A DNA stretch of 39,647 nucleotides from SZAS-103 sp038316385 (GCA_038316385.1 JBBQAN010000024.1:1-39647), one strand, 5' to 3'; shown: positions 8,256 to 17,645, numbered from the stretch's first letter. The notes: generated by a model from the letters alone, not told the origin. Numbers and translations: made by a program.

Positions 8256-10271
8256 ATGACACAGCAGGCAGAGCAAACGGGCAGGGCATTCCGACGGTTC
8301 GGATACGGAGACACGCTGCCAACGTTTTTGCAGGCTACCTCGAACGAGATAGTTGGCCAGCTCGCTGCGCAGTCGTCGTTCGACGTCGATCAAGCGCAGA
8401 TTTATGCGTGGCAAGGCACCGTCGAAACCCTACAACAAGCGCTCGCACCATTTGGATCTCGCGGGCATCTGTTTCTTGAGTTCGACATTCCCCGGATGGG
8501 CCGGCGAGTGGACGCGGTAATTGTGATCGATCACGTCGTGTTCGTTGTCGAGTTCAAGGTTGGTGCCACGCGGTTTCTGTCCGCCGATCTCGATCAAGTC
8601 GTGGACTACGCGCTCGATCTGAAGAACTTCCACGAGCCAAGCCATCACGCCCCACTAGTTCCTGTGCTGGTGGCGACCCACGCGCCGGCATGCGACGTAT
8701 GTATCGCTACCGATACGGGTGCGGACGAGCTATATGCGCCTGTCCGGTGCAATCCAGATACGCTCGCGCACGCGTTTGAGCAGGCACTTGCTTTTGCCGA
8801 CGGCGAGCCAATCGATCCGTATGAATGGGTAGCCGGTCGGTATCGTCCAACCCCGACAATCGTGGAGGCCGCATTAGCGCTGTACGCGCGGCATTCAGTT
8901 GTCGATATCTCACGAAGTGATGCGGCCAACCTAGGCGAGACATCTGGCTTTGTGGCCAAGGTGATTCAGCAGGCAAGAGATAGCAGTAGTAAGGCGGTTT
9001 GTTTTGTCACCGGCGTGCCCGGAGCGGGGAAGACCCTCGTCGGACTGGACGTCGCGACTCATAGCACTGATTCCGAGGCCGAGCTGCACGCGGTGTATCT
9101 CTCCGGCAACGGCCCATTGGTGATGGTGCTGCATGAAGCACTGGCACGGGACAAGGTACGGCGAGAGGCAGAAGCGGGGAAAAAGCTGAAGATCGGCGAC
9201 GCTCGGCGGCAAGTAAAATCCTTCGTACAAGCGGTTCATCATTTCCGAGACCATGGGCTGGCCGATGATCGCCCGCCGCATGATCACGTCGCGATCTTCG
9301 ATGAGGCGCAGCGGGCATGGAATCTGGAGCAGACCGCGTCTTTCATGAAGCGCAAACGCGGTTTATCCGGATTTGATCAGTCCGAGCCGGAGTTCTTGAT
9401 TTCCTGTCTGGACCGCCATCCGGACTGGGCTGTAGTGGTTTGCCTTGTGGGGACTGGGCAAGAAATCAACCGAGGTGAGGCAGGAATTAGTGAGTGGCTC
9501 TCGTCGCTTAGCCGGCGCTTTCCCGATTGGCAGGTCTATGTGTCGCCCGAGCTTGATCAGCGCGATGCTGTAGTCGCACATGAGCTAGATGCTGCTCGAC
9601 AACGCGGTAAGTTGCGTGAGTCGACGTCACTGCACCTGACCACTTCGGTGCGCTCGTTCCGGTCTGAAAGGCTATCGGAGTTCGTCAATCGATTGCTGGA
9701 CTTGGACATCGATCAGGCACAAGCGATGCTGCCGGAGGTTAGCGCGCGGTTTCCGATCTGGCTTACGAGAGATTTGACCGCCGCCAAGGCATGGCTGCGA
9801 CGTCGCGCGCGTGGGTCCGAACGCTATGGAATGGTTGTCTCATCGCAAGCACAACGGTTAAAACCACATGCGATTGACGTACGGGTACAAGTTGATCCCG
9901 TCCATTGGTTTCTTGCTGGGAAGGAAGATACGCGCTCGTCGTATTACCTAGAAGATGTCGCAACCGAATTCCAGGTGCAGGGATTGGAGCTCGATTGGAC
10001 TTGTGTGGTTTGGGATGGCGACCTTCGCTACAACAGCGGGGCTTGGGATTACTTTGGATTTGTCGGCGATCGTTGGAATCGAGTTCTAAAAGACGAGCGG
10101 CGTCGGTATCTGCTCAACGCTTACCGAGTCTTGCTCACACGTGCTCGGCAGGGGACCGTGTTGGTTGTGCCGCCCGGTGACGAACTGGACGCGACTCGTG
10201 CCGCTTCGATCTATGATCCGATCTATAACCTGCTTCGGAACGTAGGCCTGCGCGACCTCAGCTACTCCTGA
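8256..10271 (+). CDS. DUF2075-type NTPase/helicase with N-terminal PD-(D/E)XK-like domain
   Basis: The 671-residue protein has two parts. Residues about 65-145 look like a PD-(D/E)XK nuclease-like fold, with Asp86 in RRVDAVIV and Glu99-x-Lys101 in VVEFKVG. Residues about 245-665 are a superfamily-1-like NTPase of the DUF2075 group: Walker A GVPGAGKT at 253-260, Walker B IFDEAQRAW near 347-355, a sensor-like VCLVGTGQEI, and a C-terminal RYLLNAYRVLLTRARQG resembling motif VI. The family is related to T4 Dda-like and schlafen-type NTPases and often occurs in accessory islands. I chose ATG 8256 over ATG 8208 because AGGGGG lies just before it. Codon choice (more TTT, GAT, GTT, CGG) is looser than in the flanking genes, suggesting transfer. 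It has no partner gene. A stand-alone nucleic-acid defence or repair enzyme is inferred, not shown. Confidence 0.85.
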   Translation: MTQQAEQTGRAFRRFGYGDTLPTFLQATSNEIVGQLAAQSSFDVDQAQIYAWQGTVETLQQALAPFGSRGHLFLEFDIPRMGRRVDAVIVIDHVVFVVEFKVGATRFLSADLDQVVDYALDLKNFHEPSHHAPLVPVLVATHAPACDVCIATDTGADELYAPVRCNPDTLAHAFEQALAFADGEPIDPYEWVAGRYRPTPTIVEAALALYARHSVVDISRSDAANLGETSGFVAKVIQQARDSSSKAVCFVTGVPGAGKTLVGLDVATHSTDSEAELHAVYLSGNGPLVMVLHEALARDKVRREAEAGKKLKIGDARRQVKSFVQAVHHFRDHGLADDRPPHDHVAIFDEAQRAWNLEQTASFMKRKRGLSGFDQSEPEFLISCLDRHPDWAVVVCLVGTGQEINRGEAGISEWLSSLSRRFPDWQVYVSPELDQRDAVVAHELDAARQRGKLRESTSLHLTTSVRSFRSERLSEFVNRLLDLDIDQAQAMLPEVSARFPIWLTRDLTAAKAWLRRRARGSERYGMVVSSQAQRLKPHAIDVRVQVDPVHWFLAGKEDTRSSYYLEDVATEFQVQGLELDWTCVVWDGDLRYNSGAWDYFGFVGDRWNRVLKDERRRYLLNAYRVLLTRARQGTVLVVPPGDELDATRAASIYDPIYNLLRNVGLRDLSYS

Positions 10272-10344
10272 AAAGCCAAGATTCATGTCACTTCGGCCAC
10301 TGTTTAGACCATTTCACTGGCGTGGTGGGGTTGCGAGTTGATCA

Positions 10345-11367
10345 TCACTCGGTCCCTGCTGACCACTCCAACATGATCTTCCCAATATGCTCGCTGCTCT
10401 CCATCAGTGCATGCGCTTTGGCTGCTTCGGCCGCAGGGAACACCTGATCGATCACCGGCTTGACCTTGCCTGATTCCAGCAGCGGCCAGACGTGTTGATG
10501 CAATTGTCTGGCCAGCGCGGCCTTGAACGCGATCGAGCGGGCGCGCAGGGTGGATCCGGTGAGGGTCAGCCGCTTTCGCATGATCAGCGATGCGTCGATG
10601 TCGGCCTGCTTGCCACCCAGGGTCGCGATGAACACCAGTCGGCCATCGTCGGCCAGTAGCTCCAGTTCGCGCGGGATGTAGTCGCCGGCGACCATGTCGA
10701 GGATCACGTCGACGCCGCGGCCATCGGTGTGCTGTTTCACTTCCGCGACAAAATCCTGCTGGTGATAGTTGATTGCGTGCGCGCCGAGTTTTTCGCAGGC
10801 CGCGCATTTGTCCGCATTGCCCGCCGTGGCAAACACGCGGTGACCCAACGCGTGCGCCAACTGGATGGCGGTGACGCCAATGCCGCTGGAGCCGCCTTGC
10901 ACCAGGAGCGATTCTGGCGCGCCTTCGGCAGTGGTGCCCAGGCGTCCGCGTTCAAAAACGTTGCTCCATACGGTGAAGAAATTCTCCGGCAGCGCAGCGG
11001 CTTCGATCAACGTCAGCGCCTTGGGGACCGGAAGGCACTGCAGCAGCGGTGCCACGGCGTATTCGGCATAGCCGCCACCGGCGAGCAACGCACACACGGC
11101 GTCGCCTTGCTTGAGGCCGAACGGATTGTCGCCGCCGAAATCGCCCGCAACCAAGGTGCCGGCGACCTCCAGCCCGGGCAGGTCCGACGCGCCGGGTGGC
11201 GGGTCGTATTTGCCTTGGCGCTGGAACACATCCGGTCGATTGACGCCGGACGCCGCGACCTTGATCAGCACCTCGCCCGGCCCGGGCTGCGGGATAGGTC
11301 GCGTGGTCAGTTGCAGTACGTCGGCTGCGCCGGGCTGGGTGATTTCGATGGCTTGCATGTTGGGCAT
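10345..11367 (-). CDS. NAD(P)H:quinone oxidoreductase of the zinc-free MDR family (PIG3 type)
   Basis: A 340-residue medium-chain oxidoreductase without catalytic zinc ligands. The N-terminal GroES-like part (GPGEVLIKVAASGVNRPDVFQRQGKY) is followed by the NADPH-binding Rossmann motif VQGGSSGIGVTAIQLA and by the VDVILDMVAG strand. This arrangement matches the human PIG3/TP53I3 and bacterial quinone oxidoreductase-like group, which reduce quinones or enals with NADPH. GGAG lies 5 nt before ATG 11367, so this start is preferred over the in-frame ATG three codons later. It follows the OmpA-like gene's 3' end on the same strand with a short gap, and each probably has its own promoter. Exact substrate is not predictable. 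Confidence 0.88.
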   Translation of the reverse strand: MPNMQAIEITQPGAADVLQLTTRPIPQPGPGEVLIKVAASGVNRPDVFQRQGKYDPPPGASDLPGLEVAGTLVAGDFGGDNPFGLKQGDAVCALLAGGGYAEYAVAPLLQCLPVPKALTLIEAAALPENFFTVWSNVFERGRLGTTAEGAPESLLVQGGSSGIGVTAIQLAHALGHRVFATAGNADKCAACEKLGAHAINYHQQDFVAEVKQHTDGRGVDVILDMVAGDYIPRELELLADDGRLVFIATLGGKQADIDASLIMRKRLTLTGSTLRARSIAFKAALARQLHQHVWPLLESGKVKPVIDQVFPAAEAAKAHALMESSEHIGKIMLEWSAGTE

Positions 11368-11418
11368 GTGAGCTCCGTCAGTGCGAATGGTGCCGATGCA
11401 ATTGAAGGAGCCTGATCG

Positions 11419-12660
11419 CTATTTCGCGCAACCGGGCTTGGCAATTTCGACCCGGCGATTTTTCGCGCGACCTTCATCGGTGTCGTTGCTCGCCACTGGC
11501 ACCGTCTTGCCATAGCCCTTGAAGGAAAGGCGATCAGCGGCAACGCCGTGTTTCACCAGCCAGGCTACGACGGCACTGGCACGCGCGTTGGATAGCTTCT
11601 GGTTGTAGTCGTCGCTGCCGACATTGTCGGTATGACCCTGCACCTCGAGCTTAAGCGTCGGGTCTTGTTGGAAGAGGGCGAGAACACGTTGCAGCACGCT
11701 GTCGGATTCGGCCTTCAAGCTGGCCTTGTTGAAATCAAACAGCACGCCGTACAGCGCGATGTGGCAACTCTTGGTCAACTGTTTGGCGAGATCATTGTTG
11801 GCGCCGACGTCGGCCACCTTGATCGAATACTCCTCGCCGCCTATGTTCAGATATGCCCAGAGATCGCGGCCGTGGGCGGCGTAATGCGCGGTGAGCGTGG
11901 AGCTGCCGACGCTATTTTGCGGAATGATCGTCCAGCCTGCTTTGCTGAGCGCATCGTGATACGCGTTGACGAAGGCAAGCCGCGAAACCGTGGGCAGGTT
12001 GGCGTAATACTTGACGATGTAGCCGGTGCCGACAACCTGCGCTTGGTCGGATCCGTCCAGGGAGACTTCCATGGTTCCAGGATCACGCACGCCACTCTTG
12101 AACTGCGATCCGTTCAGTGGTGGCAGGTAGGGAAAGTCACCTTTTTCGGCGGCGAATTTTTCCGGCGTGGCAGCGGGCGGATTGATCGTCAGCAGGGTCG
12201 GGGCCTGAGCGATCTCGACAAGGTTCAATCGCATGTCGTCGCTGCCAAATACCTTGATATAGCCCCAGACGTCGTGGCCGTCTTTTTGATAACGCATCAT
12301 TGACGAAAACGGATTGGAGTCGTATTCGATTGGGATCGTCCAGCCTTGGGCGATCAGCGACGGTTTCAGTTGCGCCCAGATCGCTTTGCCCTCAATGCCA
12401 TCCGGCGGGTTTTTCAGTTCCAACGGGGCATACCAATGCTTGCCCTGTTTGACGATCGCCTCGTCGCTGCCGCGCTGATAGAAGTCAGCCTCGCCAAAAT
12501 CTTCAAAGGTGATGCCACTGCCGCCGGTCGAAATTCCGAAATTAGCCGGCAACTTGAAATATGAAGGGAGAGTTGGCGCTGCCGGCGTCGCGTTCTTCGC
12601 GTAGGCCGGCAAGAACAGGAGCAAGCAGAGGCTGAGGACTACGGCAGCGAGTCGTTTCAT
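11419..12660 (-). CDS. OmpA-family envelope protein
   Basis: The 413-residue secreted protein begins with a Sec signal peptide (MKRLAAVVLSLCLLLFLPAYA, about 21 residues). Residues about 300-410 are an OmpA/MotB peptidoglycan-binding domain: LFDFNKASLK, LEVQGHTDNVGSDDYN, LSNARASAVVAWL and KNRRVEI are all in order. The middle region (about 30-290) has two similar segments with FYQRGSDEAIVKQGKHW and VVGTGYIVKYYANLP patterns and no named domain. It probably forms a periplasmic module or a small outer-membrane anchor. An AAGGA ribosome-binding site precedes the ATG. The protein likely tethers an envelope component to peptidoglycan. Confidence 0.88.
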   Translation of the reverse strand: MKRLAAVVLSLCLLLFLPAYAKNATPAAPTLPSYFKLPANFGISTGGSGITFEDFGEADFYQRGSDEAIVKQGKHWYAPLELKNPPDGIEGKAIWAQLKPSLIAQGWTIPIEYDSNPFSSMMRYQKDGHDVWGYIKVFGSDDMRLNLVEIAQAPTLLTINPPAATPEKFAAEKGDFPYLPPLNGSQFKSGVRDPGTMEVSLDGSDQAQVVGTGYIVKYYANLPTVSRLAFVNAYHDALSKAGWTIIPQNSVGSSTLTAHYAAHGRDLWAYLNIGGEEYSIKVADVGANNDLAKQLTKSCHIALYGVLFDFNKASLKAESDSVLQRVLALFQQDPTLKLEVQGHTDNVGSDDYNQKLSNARASAVVAWLVKHGVAADRLSFKGYGKTVPVASNDTDEGRAKNRRVEIAKPGCAK

Positions 12661-12727
12661 TTTTCGTCCTTGTTATGTAGCGATCTATGTAGCGTTAGGT
12701 GAGGTTAGGTGGAGGACTGAAGCGCGT

Positions 12728-13240
12728 TCAGTTCCCTCCGACAACTTTTGGCTTTAGCTCGCGATGAGTGAGCCACAGGCGCATATCGAATTCGAGCTGA
12801 TGGTAGTCCGGCGCCATGTTCGCGCATAGCTGGTAGAACGCCTTGTCGTGCTCCATCTGCCTGAGATGTGCCAGCTCGTGCACGACGATCATCTTCAGGA
12901 AGGGCGCGGGCGCGTCGCGGAACACGCTGGCGATGCGCAGCTCGCGGCTGGCCTTCAACTGGCCGCCGTGCGCGCGCGAAATCGCTGTGTGGGTGCCAAG
13001 TGCGTGTTTGATCACCTGCAACTTGCCGTCGTAGAGCACCTTGCCAAGCGGCACCGACTTGCGCATGTGCCGTGACTTCATTTCCTGCACGTAGTCGTAC
13101 AACTGTCGGTCGTTGCGAACGGCGTGGGTCTCGGTGTACTTGGTCTCGAGCATGGGGCCGAGGCGATCGCCATCGATGAGTGCGCGCACCTGCGCTTGCA
13201 GGGACTCGGGATAACCGGCGAGGTATTTCAGTGTCTGCAT
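12728..13240 (-). CDS. YgjP-like metallopeptidase domain protein (DUF45)
   Basis: A predicted zinc metallopeptidase of 170 residues. The active-site helix is VVHELAHLRQMEHDKAFY, i.e. HExxH followed by a third histidine a few residues on, as in the YgjP/WLM/SprT-like families. The C-terminus is a long helix (APDYHQLEFDMRLWLTHREL). I place the start at the ATG at 13240 (MQTLKYLAGYP), because the open frame upstream encodes only Arg/Cys-rich sequence typical of non-coding GC-rich DNA. No strong ribosome-binding site is visible. Substrates of this family are unknown. Confidence 0.82.
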   Translation of the reverse strand: MQTLKYLAGYPESLQAQVRALIDGDRLGPMLETKYTETHAVRNDRQLYDYVQEMKSRHMRKSVPLGKVLYDGKLQVIKHALGTHTAISRAHGGQLKASRELRIASVFRDAPAPFLKMIVVHELAHLRQMEHDKAFYQLCANMAPDYHQLEFDMRLWLTHRELKPKVVGGN

Positions 13241-13372
13241 CGGCGGGCGGCATCGCGGCGGTGGAATGCGTCCAGTATCCCTGACTTGAGCGCACGCTTT
13301 GCAACCGGCGCGCTCGCCGCGTGCGCATTGCGCTGCTCGATGCCCGTGCAGCCAACGCCGGCTGATCAAGCG

Positions 13373-13456
13373 TCAGGACGTATCGTCTTCAATCCGCTCC
13401 GCGCGCCTGCGCTGCTGACGCACGTTGTCGCCACGTATGTGCATCTCTCGCGTGCC
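13373..13456 (-). pseudogene. 3'-end remnant of a paralogue of the 16078-16338 gene
   Basis: Read on the minus strand, the codons give GTREMHIRGDNVRQQ and then a basic segment ending ERIEDDTS and a stop at 13373. The intact gene ending at 16078 gives GTRNSRINGDNVRAY, a basic segment and ERIPDASS. The two pieces align without gaps over 27 residues to the stop codon. Only this tail is present here. Upstream, the sequence runs straight into the 3' end of the histidine kinase gene (stop at 13471-13473), so the rest of the copy is missing. A short stand-alone peptide from the ATG at 13444 is possible but less likely. Confidence 0.6.
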
Positions 13457-13470
13457 AGTCGACCCCGCCC

Positions 13471-15927
13471 TCAGCGCACGCCGAGGCCCGCTGCTACTTC
13501 GGCCAAGAGGTCCGACAACACGTCGGCCGACACCGGTTTGACGAGATGACGATCGAAGCCTGCTTCTGCCGTGCGGTCGCGATCGGTCTGCTGGCCCCAG
13601 CCGCTCAGCGCGACGATGGCAAGTGGTGCGCCGGGCTGGGCACGGAGACGGCGGGCGACTTCGCAGCCGTCCATGCCCGGCATGCCGAGATCGAGCAGGA
13701 CCAGCTGCGGCCTGCGCTCCGCGACAGCCGCGAGTGCACTGGTACCGTCGTTGCAGGTGCGCACCACATGGCCCATCAGCCGCAGCAGGAGCGACAGGCT
13801 GTCGGCGGCATCGTGGTTGTCATCGACCACCAACACGTCGACCGTGGCGGCGATCGCCGCGTCGAGCGCGGGCGGCGCAGCAGCGGCAGAGCGGTCCGTC
13901 CACGGCAAAGTCAGCACGAATTCCGATCCCTGGCCGGGTCCGGCGCTGGTCACGGTAATGTCGCCCCCGTGCAACCGCACAAGCTGGCGCGCCAAGGTCA
14001 GGCCGATGCCGAGTCCACCATGCGGGGTGGAGTCGTCGTGCGCGGCCTGCACGAACATTTCGAACACATTGTCGAGCATTGACGCATCGATGCCGATACC
14101 CGTGTCCCGCACGCGCACCTCGGCCGCGTGCGCGGTGACCCCTGCCTCCAGAATCACCTCTCCGCCGGGCTCGGTATATCGGGCGGCGTTGGTGAGCAGG
14201 TTGCTGATGGCTTGCGCGATGCGCACGGAGTCGACTTCCAGCATGACCGGCTTCGAAGGCAGCTTTACGTCGAAGGTGTGGCCGCGCGCCTTCAGCGTCG
14301 GCAATGCCGTTTCGATGGCGCGCGACACGACGCGTTCGAGGTCGGTGGCTTCGGGTCGCAGCGTGACTTTGCCTCCGATGAAACGCGACACATCGAGCAG
14401 GTCGTCGACCAGGCGCACCAGATGTTCAACCTGCCGACCGATGATTTGCCGCGAACGCTCGCGCATGGCCGAATCAGACTCGGGCAGATTGAGGATGCCC
14501 AGCGCGGTGCAGATCGGTGCCAGCGGATTGCGCAGCTCGTGGGCCAGCATCGCGAGGAACTCGTCCTTGCGACGGTCCGCCTCGCGAAGCGCGTCCTCCA
14601 TTTGGCGGATCGTGCTGATGTCGGTGTTGGTGCCGAACCAGTACAGGATGCCTCCATCGTCGTCGCGCAGCGGTTCGACGCGGGTCAGGAATGGTCGAAA
14701 GCTGCCGTCGGCCGCGAGTAACGGAAACACCATTTCGAACGGAGTGCCGTCGCGCAGCGCGGTCGTCCACCGTTCGATCACCAACGGCAGCACGTCGGGG
14801 TCGTGGACAGCCTGCCAACCCCAGCCCTGCATCGTCTCGGGGGTGGTGCCGGTGTAGTGGTACCAGCGCTGGTTGTACCAGAAGATGTTGCCGTCGGCGT
14901 CGGCCATCCAGGCGAGCTGCGGGATGGTGTTGGCGAGTAGCCGCAGCTGCCCCTCGCTGTTGCGAAGCGCGGCTTCGGTTCGCTGGCGCTGCCAGACCTG
15001 GCCGAGCTGTACCGAGACGATTGACAAGGTTTCCACCAAGTCGGCATCGAGTTCGCGTATGTGTTCGCTGTAGAACTCGACCGCACCGACCACCTCGCGG
15101 TCGACGGTCACCGGGCAGGCGACGCCAGCGTGCACGCCATCGTGCTGAGCCATCGGCGCGCGCGGGAAGTTTTCTGCCACGCTGACGTCGCGTCGCCAAA
15201 TTGCCGCGCCGCATTCCCAGACAAGGCCCGGCAGACCATTTCCGGGCGGCAGCCGCATCGCAAGGCTTGCGTCGACAAAATGTGGCGCGGTACCGGGCGT
15301 CGCCACGTAGCTGTTGGTACAGCGCAAACTGGCACCGTCGCGCTGCCAGACGAAGCCGAGTTCCCAGCCGAGCAGCGAGCAGAACGCCTGCAGCACGCCG
15401 TCCGCGGCGGCATCCATGCTCTCGGCGCGCACCATTGCCTGCATCGCTTCAGCGCGCAACGTACGCAAGCGTTCGACATGCACCCTTTCACTGATGTCGC
15501 GCAGGTAGGCGACAAACACCGGCGGATCCGGGGTCGGAAGACGACTGATTGCCAGTTCGACGGCAAATTCGTGGCCATCGGCATGCAAGGCCGACACCTC
15601 GATGCGCGAGCCCAGCACCGGTCCGATACCGGTGTCGAGGTAGCGTTGAAGCCCGGCTTCGTGCGCGGCGCGCAGGCGCTGCGGAATGATCAGCTCGGCC
15701 AGCTCGCGGCCGATCGCGGCGTGGCGCGGCCAACCGAAGGTGTCTTCCGCTGCACGATTGAGGTCAACCACGCGGCCGGTGTGGTCCATCGAGATGATGC
15801 AGTCGAGCGCGGTGTCGAGCAGCGCGCGCCACAGCGGATCTTCGGGACCTACGGCATGCGCCGCGGGTCGCGATGGGTCACGATGCGGTTGGTCGTTCTG
15901 CACAGCGCGCTCCGTGTCGCGGATCAA
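13471..15927 (-). CDS. PAS-GAF-PAS hybrid histidine kinase with receiver domain
   Basis: An 818-residue soluble sensor kinase with no membrane segment. Domains in order are PAS (about 33-150), GAF (about 165-310), PAS/PAC (about 325-440), HisKA with His463 in FLAMLAHELRNP, HATPase_c (SNLLTNAARYT, RVRDTGIGI, HGGLGIGLTLARQLV) and a receiver domain with phosphoacceptor Asp746 in LVLLDLGMPGMDG and the conserved Lys in HLVKPV. Phosphate would pass His to Asp within the chain, and output must then go to an unlinked partner. The longest frame begins with TTG at 15927 behind a weak AGG. A GTG eight codons on is an alternative. The signal is unknown. The gene lies between a decayed paralogue of its upstream neighbour and that neighbour. 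Confidence 0.92.
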   Translation of the reverse strand: MIRDTERAVQNDQPHRDPSRPAAHAVGPEDPLWRALLDTALDCIISMDHTGRVVDLNRAAEDTFGWPRHAAIGRELAELIIPQRLRAAHEAGLQRYLDTGIGPVLGSRIEVSALHADGHEFAVELAISRLPTPDPPVFVAYLRDISERVHVERLRTLRAEAMQAMVRAESMDAAADGVLQAFCSLLGWELGFVWQRDGASLRCTNSYVATPGTAPHFVDASLAMRLPPGNGLPGLVWECGAAIWRRDVSVAENFPRAPMAQHDGVHAGVACPVTVDREVVGAVEFYSEHIRELDADLVETLSIVSVQLGQVWQRQRTEAALRNSEGQLRLLANTIPQLAWMADADGNIFWYNQRWYHYTGTTPETMQGWGWQAVHDPDVLPLVIERWTTALRDGTPFEMVFPLLAADGSFRPFLTRVEPLRDDDGGILYWFGTNTDISTIRQMEDALREADRRKDEFLAMLAHELRNPLAPICTALGILNLPESDSAMRERSRQIIGRQVEHLVRLVDDLLDVSRFIGGKVTLRPEATDLERVVSRAIETALPTLKARGHTFDVKLPSKPVMLEVDSVRIAQAISNLLTNAARYTEPGGEVILEAGVTAHAAEVRVRDTGIGIDASMLDNVFEMFVQAAHDDSTPHGGLGIGLTLARQLVRLHGGDITVTSAGPGQGSEFVLTLPWTDRSAAAAPPALDAAIAATVDVLVVDDNHDAADSLSLLLRLMGHVVRTCNDGTSALAAVAERRPQLVLLDLGMPGMDGCEVARRLRAQPGAPLAIVALSGWGQQTDRDRTAEAGFDRHLVKPVSADVLSDLLAEVAAGLGVR

Positions 15928-16077
15928 TCGGCCTGGTCTGCCTGCCTAGTGTGCTGTGTTTCCACTGTGGATGAGCGGGTGCGGCGCTGTCCGCGGTACG
16001 ACCGCTCGCTGCTGAACCGGCGAAAGCGTTCGCTCGTGTCTTGCAAGCGTGAACCTCTGGCCATTTTTTTCACACTC

Positions 16078-16338
16078 TCAACTGGAGGCGTCCGGAATCC
16101 GCTCCACGCGCTTGCGGTACGCACGCACGTTGTCGCCGTTGATACGCGAGTTCCGCGTGCCCTTTACCTCGTCGACCTTTTGGTCTTGGTCCGAACCGCT
16201 CACCGGCTTGGCGACGACGGCGGTTTCGTGTTCGAAGTCGTGCGATTTGTCGGTGTTGCGGTAATACCGATACAAGGCCCAGTACAGGCCGACTGCGCCG
16301 GCGGGGCCGAGCAAAAGGATGGCACCATCGTCGCTCAT
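16078..16338 (-). CDS. Small single-pass membrane protein of the SPFH/zinc-ribbon operon
   Basis: The 86-residue protein overlaps the stop of the zinc-ribbon gene (ATGA at 16335-16338). An N-terminal hydrophobic stretch (ILLLGPAGAVGLYWALYRYY) is followed by a charged, Lys/Asp/Glu/Arg-rich tail that ends in GDNVRAYRKRVERIPDASS. It is thus a short membrane-anchored protein with a cytoplasmic polar tail, or the reverse. I do not recognise a named family. Coupling implies function with the zinc-ribbon and SPFH proteins. Its last 27 residues recur as a fragment 2.6 kb downstream (13373-13456). Confidence 0.78.
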   Translation of the reverse strand: MSDDGAILLLGPAGAVGLYWALYRYYRNTDKSHDFEHETAVVAKPVSGSDQDQKVDEVKGTRNSRINGDNVRAYRKRVERIPDASS

Positions 16339-17624
16339 GATGAGTTCCCCAATATAAACAGTGCAATGCCTTCGAGAAAGGTGCCGACGGTGAGCGCGGC
16401 CGCGATGAGCTTCCACTGCTGCACGGGCACGCTGCCCATGGTCTCGCCGGTGCGTCCGTTGACCGCGATGTAGTGCAGCATCCCACCGTTGGCGCCGGGC
16501 TGATGATACGAATAGAGCCACACCGGCAGATACATCGACACCCAGCGCGTGCCATGCACGCTAAGGCGTTCGGACTCCCAGCACACGCCGCGATCGAATT
16601 GGCTCACCGATTGCTGAACTTGCGCGCGCGCAATCGAAAGTAACTCATCCTCCAGATGCGGGCGGATTTTTTCAACGTCCATATCGCGCTTCTCCGAAGT
16701 GAAGCCTTCGAGATAGGACGCGTTCCACTTCACTGCGTTCTTGGTGTCGAACGGCAGAATCGTGTTGATGATGTTGTTGGTGTTGGTGCGCGTGTCGAGG
16801 TTGCCGCGTGCGGTGGACGATTCCAGCGGAAGGTCGTCCACGGTGAAGTCCACGTGCCGTTCGACTTTGTAAACGTCGGCGTCGTAGTAGGTCTTCTTGT
16901 CTGACGTGTACTCGCGCGTCTTTATTTCGCCATGGCCGGCAACGTCGGCGCTGCTGTTGCCATCGACGATCATGTAAGGCAAATACACGCCGACAACGTT
17001 TTCGGGTGTGAACTGTTCCTTGAACGCCTTCAGCGCAAACAAGCGTCGCTTGTTGACAAATTGGGTTATGCGCGCAACCGCGTCGTCCTTCTTGATATGA
17101 AACGGCAGCACCGCATCAGGCACCGCGCCGTTGGGTATCTGCTCGTTGATGCCGAAGATATGGCGGCACCAGTGACATCGCGCTGTCATCGCGCTTTCGG
17201 TATTGACCGTCACCTCGGCGCCGCAGGCGGGGCACTTGAAGGTCATCATGGTGGCGGCGTCGGCCGCGATGTCCTTCGCGCCGGACGCGATGATCGTGCC
17301 CTTGAGCTGGTCGATACCTTCGCCGAGTCCGAATTCCTCCTCGACCCGTTCGGCATGCCATTCGTTGCGGCAGTACAGACAGATCAGCTCGTCGGTTCCG
17401 GGCCGCTGTCGGATGTCGGTCGAGCCACATTTCGGGCAACGGTTGAGGCCGTCCTTGAGCTCGTCGGAGGCCGTATTGATAGCGACCGGATCAGGCGCCA
17501 GCACTTCGTCACGAATCGGTTTTGGCAGCGTCGCCGGATCGATCGGAAAACTGCCCGGTGCTGGCGGCACATCTTGCGGCGACCCGGGACCGGTGGGCGG
17601 TGGCGGAGTAGTGGCGTTCGACAT
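16335..17624 (-). CDS. Zinc-ribbon membrane protein (TFIIB-type ribbon, YdjG-like)
   Basis: The 429-residue protein opens with a Pro-rich disordered segment (1-50). Two zinc ribbons follow: CPKCGSTDIRQ...CLYCRNEW near 63-88, and CPACGAEVTV...CHWCRHIFG near 132-158. A beta-rich middle (about 180-330) and a C-terminal membrane segment (WKLIAAALTVGTFLEGIALFIL) complete it. In Bacillus subtilis the phage-shock operon pspA-ydjGHI encodes a comparable ribbon-plus-membrane protein that brings the SPFH protein YdjI to the membrane (known from that system). The gene starts 21 bp after the SPFH gene and overlaps the small membrane gene, so all three form one operon. Role in envelope stress is inferred. 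Confidence 0.82.
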   Translation of the reverse strand: MSNATTPPPPTGPGSPQDVPPAPGSFPIDPATLPKPIRDEVLAPDPVAINTASDELKDGLNRCPKCGSTDIRQRPGTDELICLYCRNEWHAERVEEEFGLGEGIDQLKGTIIASGAKDIAADAATMMTFKCPACGAEVTVNTESAMTARCHWCRHIFGINEQIPNGAVPDAVLPFHIKKDDAVARITQFVNKRRLFALKAFKEQFTPENVVGVYLPYMIVDGNSSADVAGHGEIKTREYTSDKKTYYDADVYKVERHVDFTVDDLPLESSTARGNLDTRTNTNNIINTILPFDTKNAVKWNASYLEGFTSEKRDMDVEKIRPHLEDELLSIARAQVQQSVSQFDRGVCWESERLSVHGTRWVSMYLPVWLYSYHQPGANGGMLHYIAVNGRTGETMGSVPVQQWKLIAAALTVGTFLEGIALFILGNSS

Positions 17625-17645
17625 GCTAGTTGCGCCGTTTGCGAC

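Noticed and set aside
15061..16473. 470-codon plus-strand frame opposite the kinase and membrane genes
   Set aside because: It spans three real genes and intergenic DNA on the other strand and has no protein-like features.
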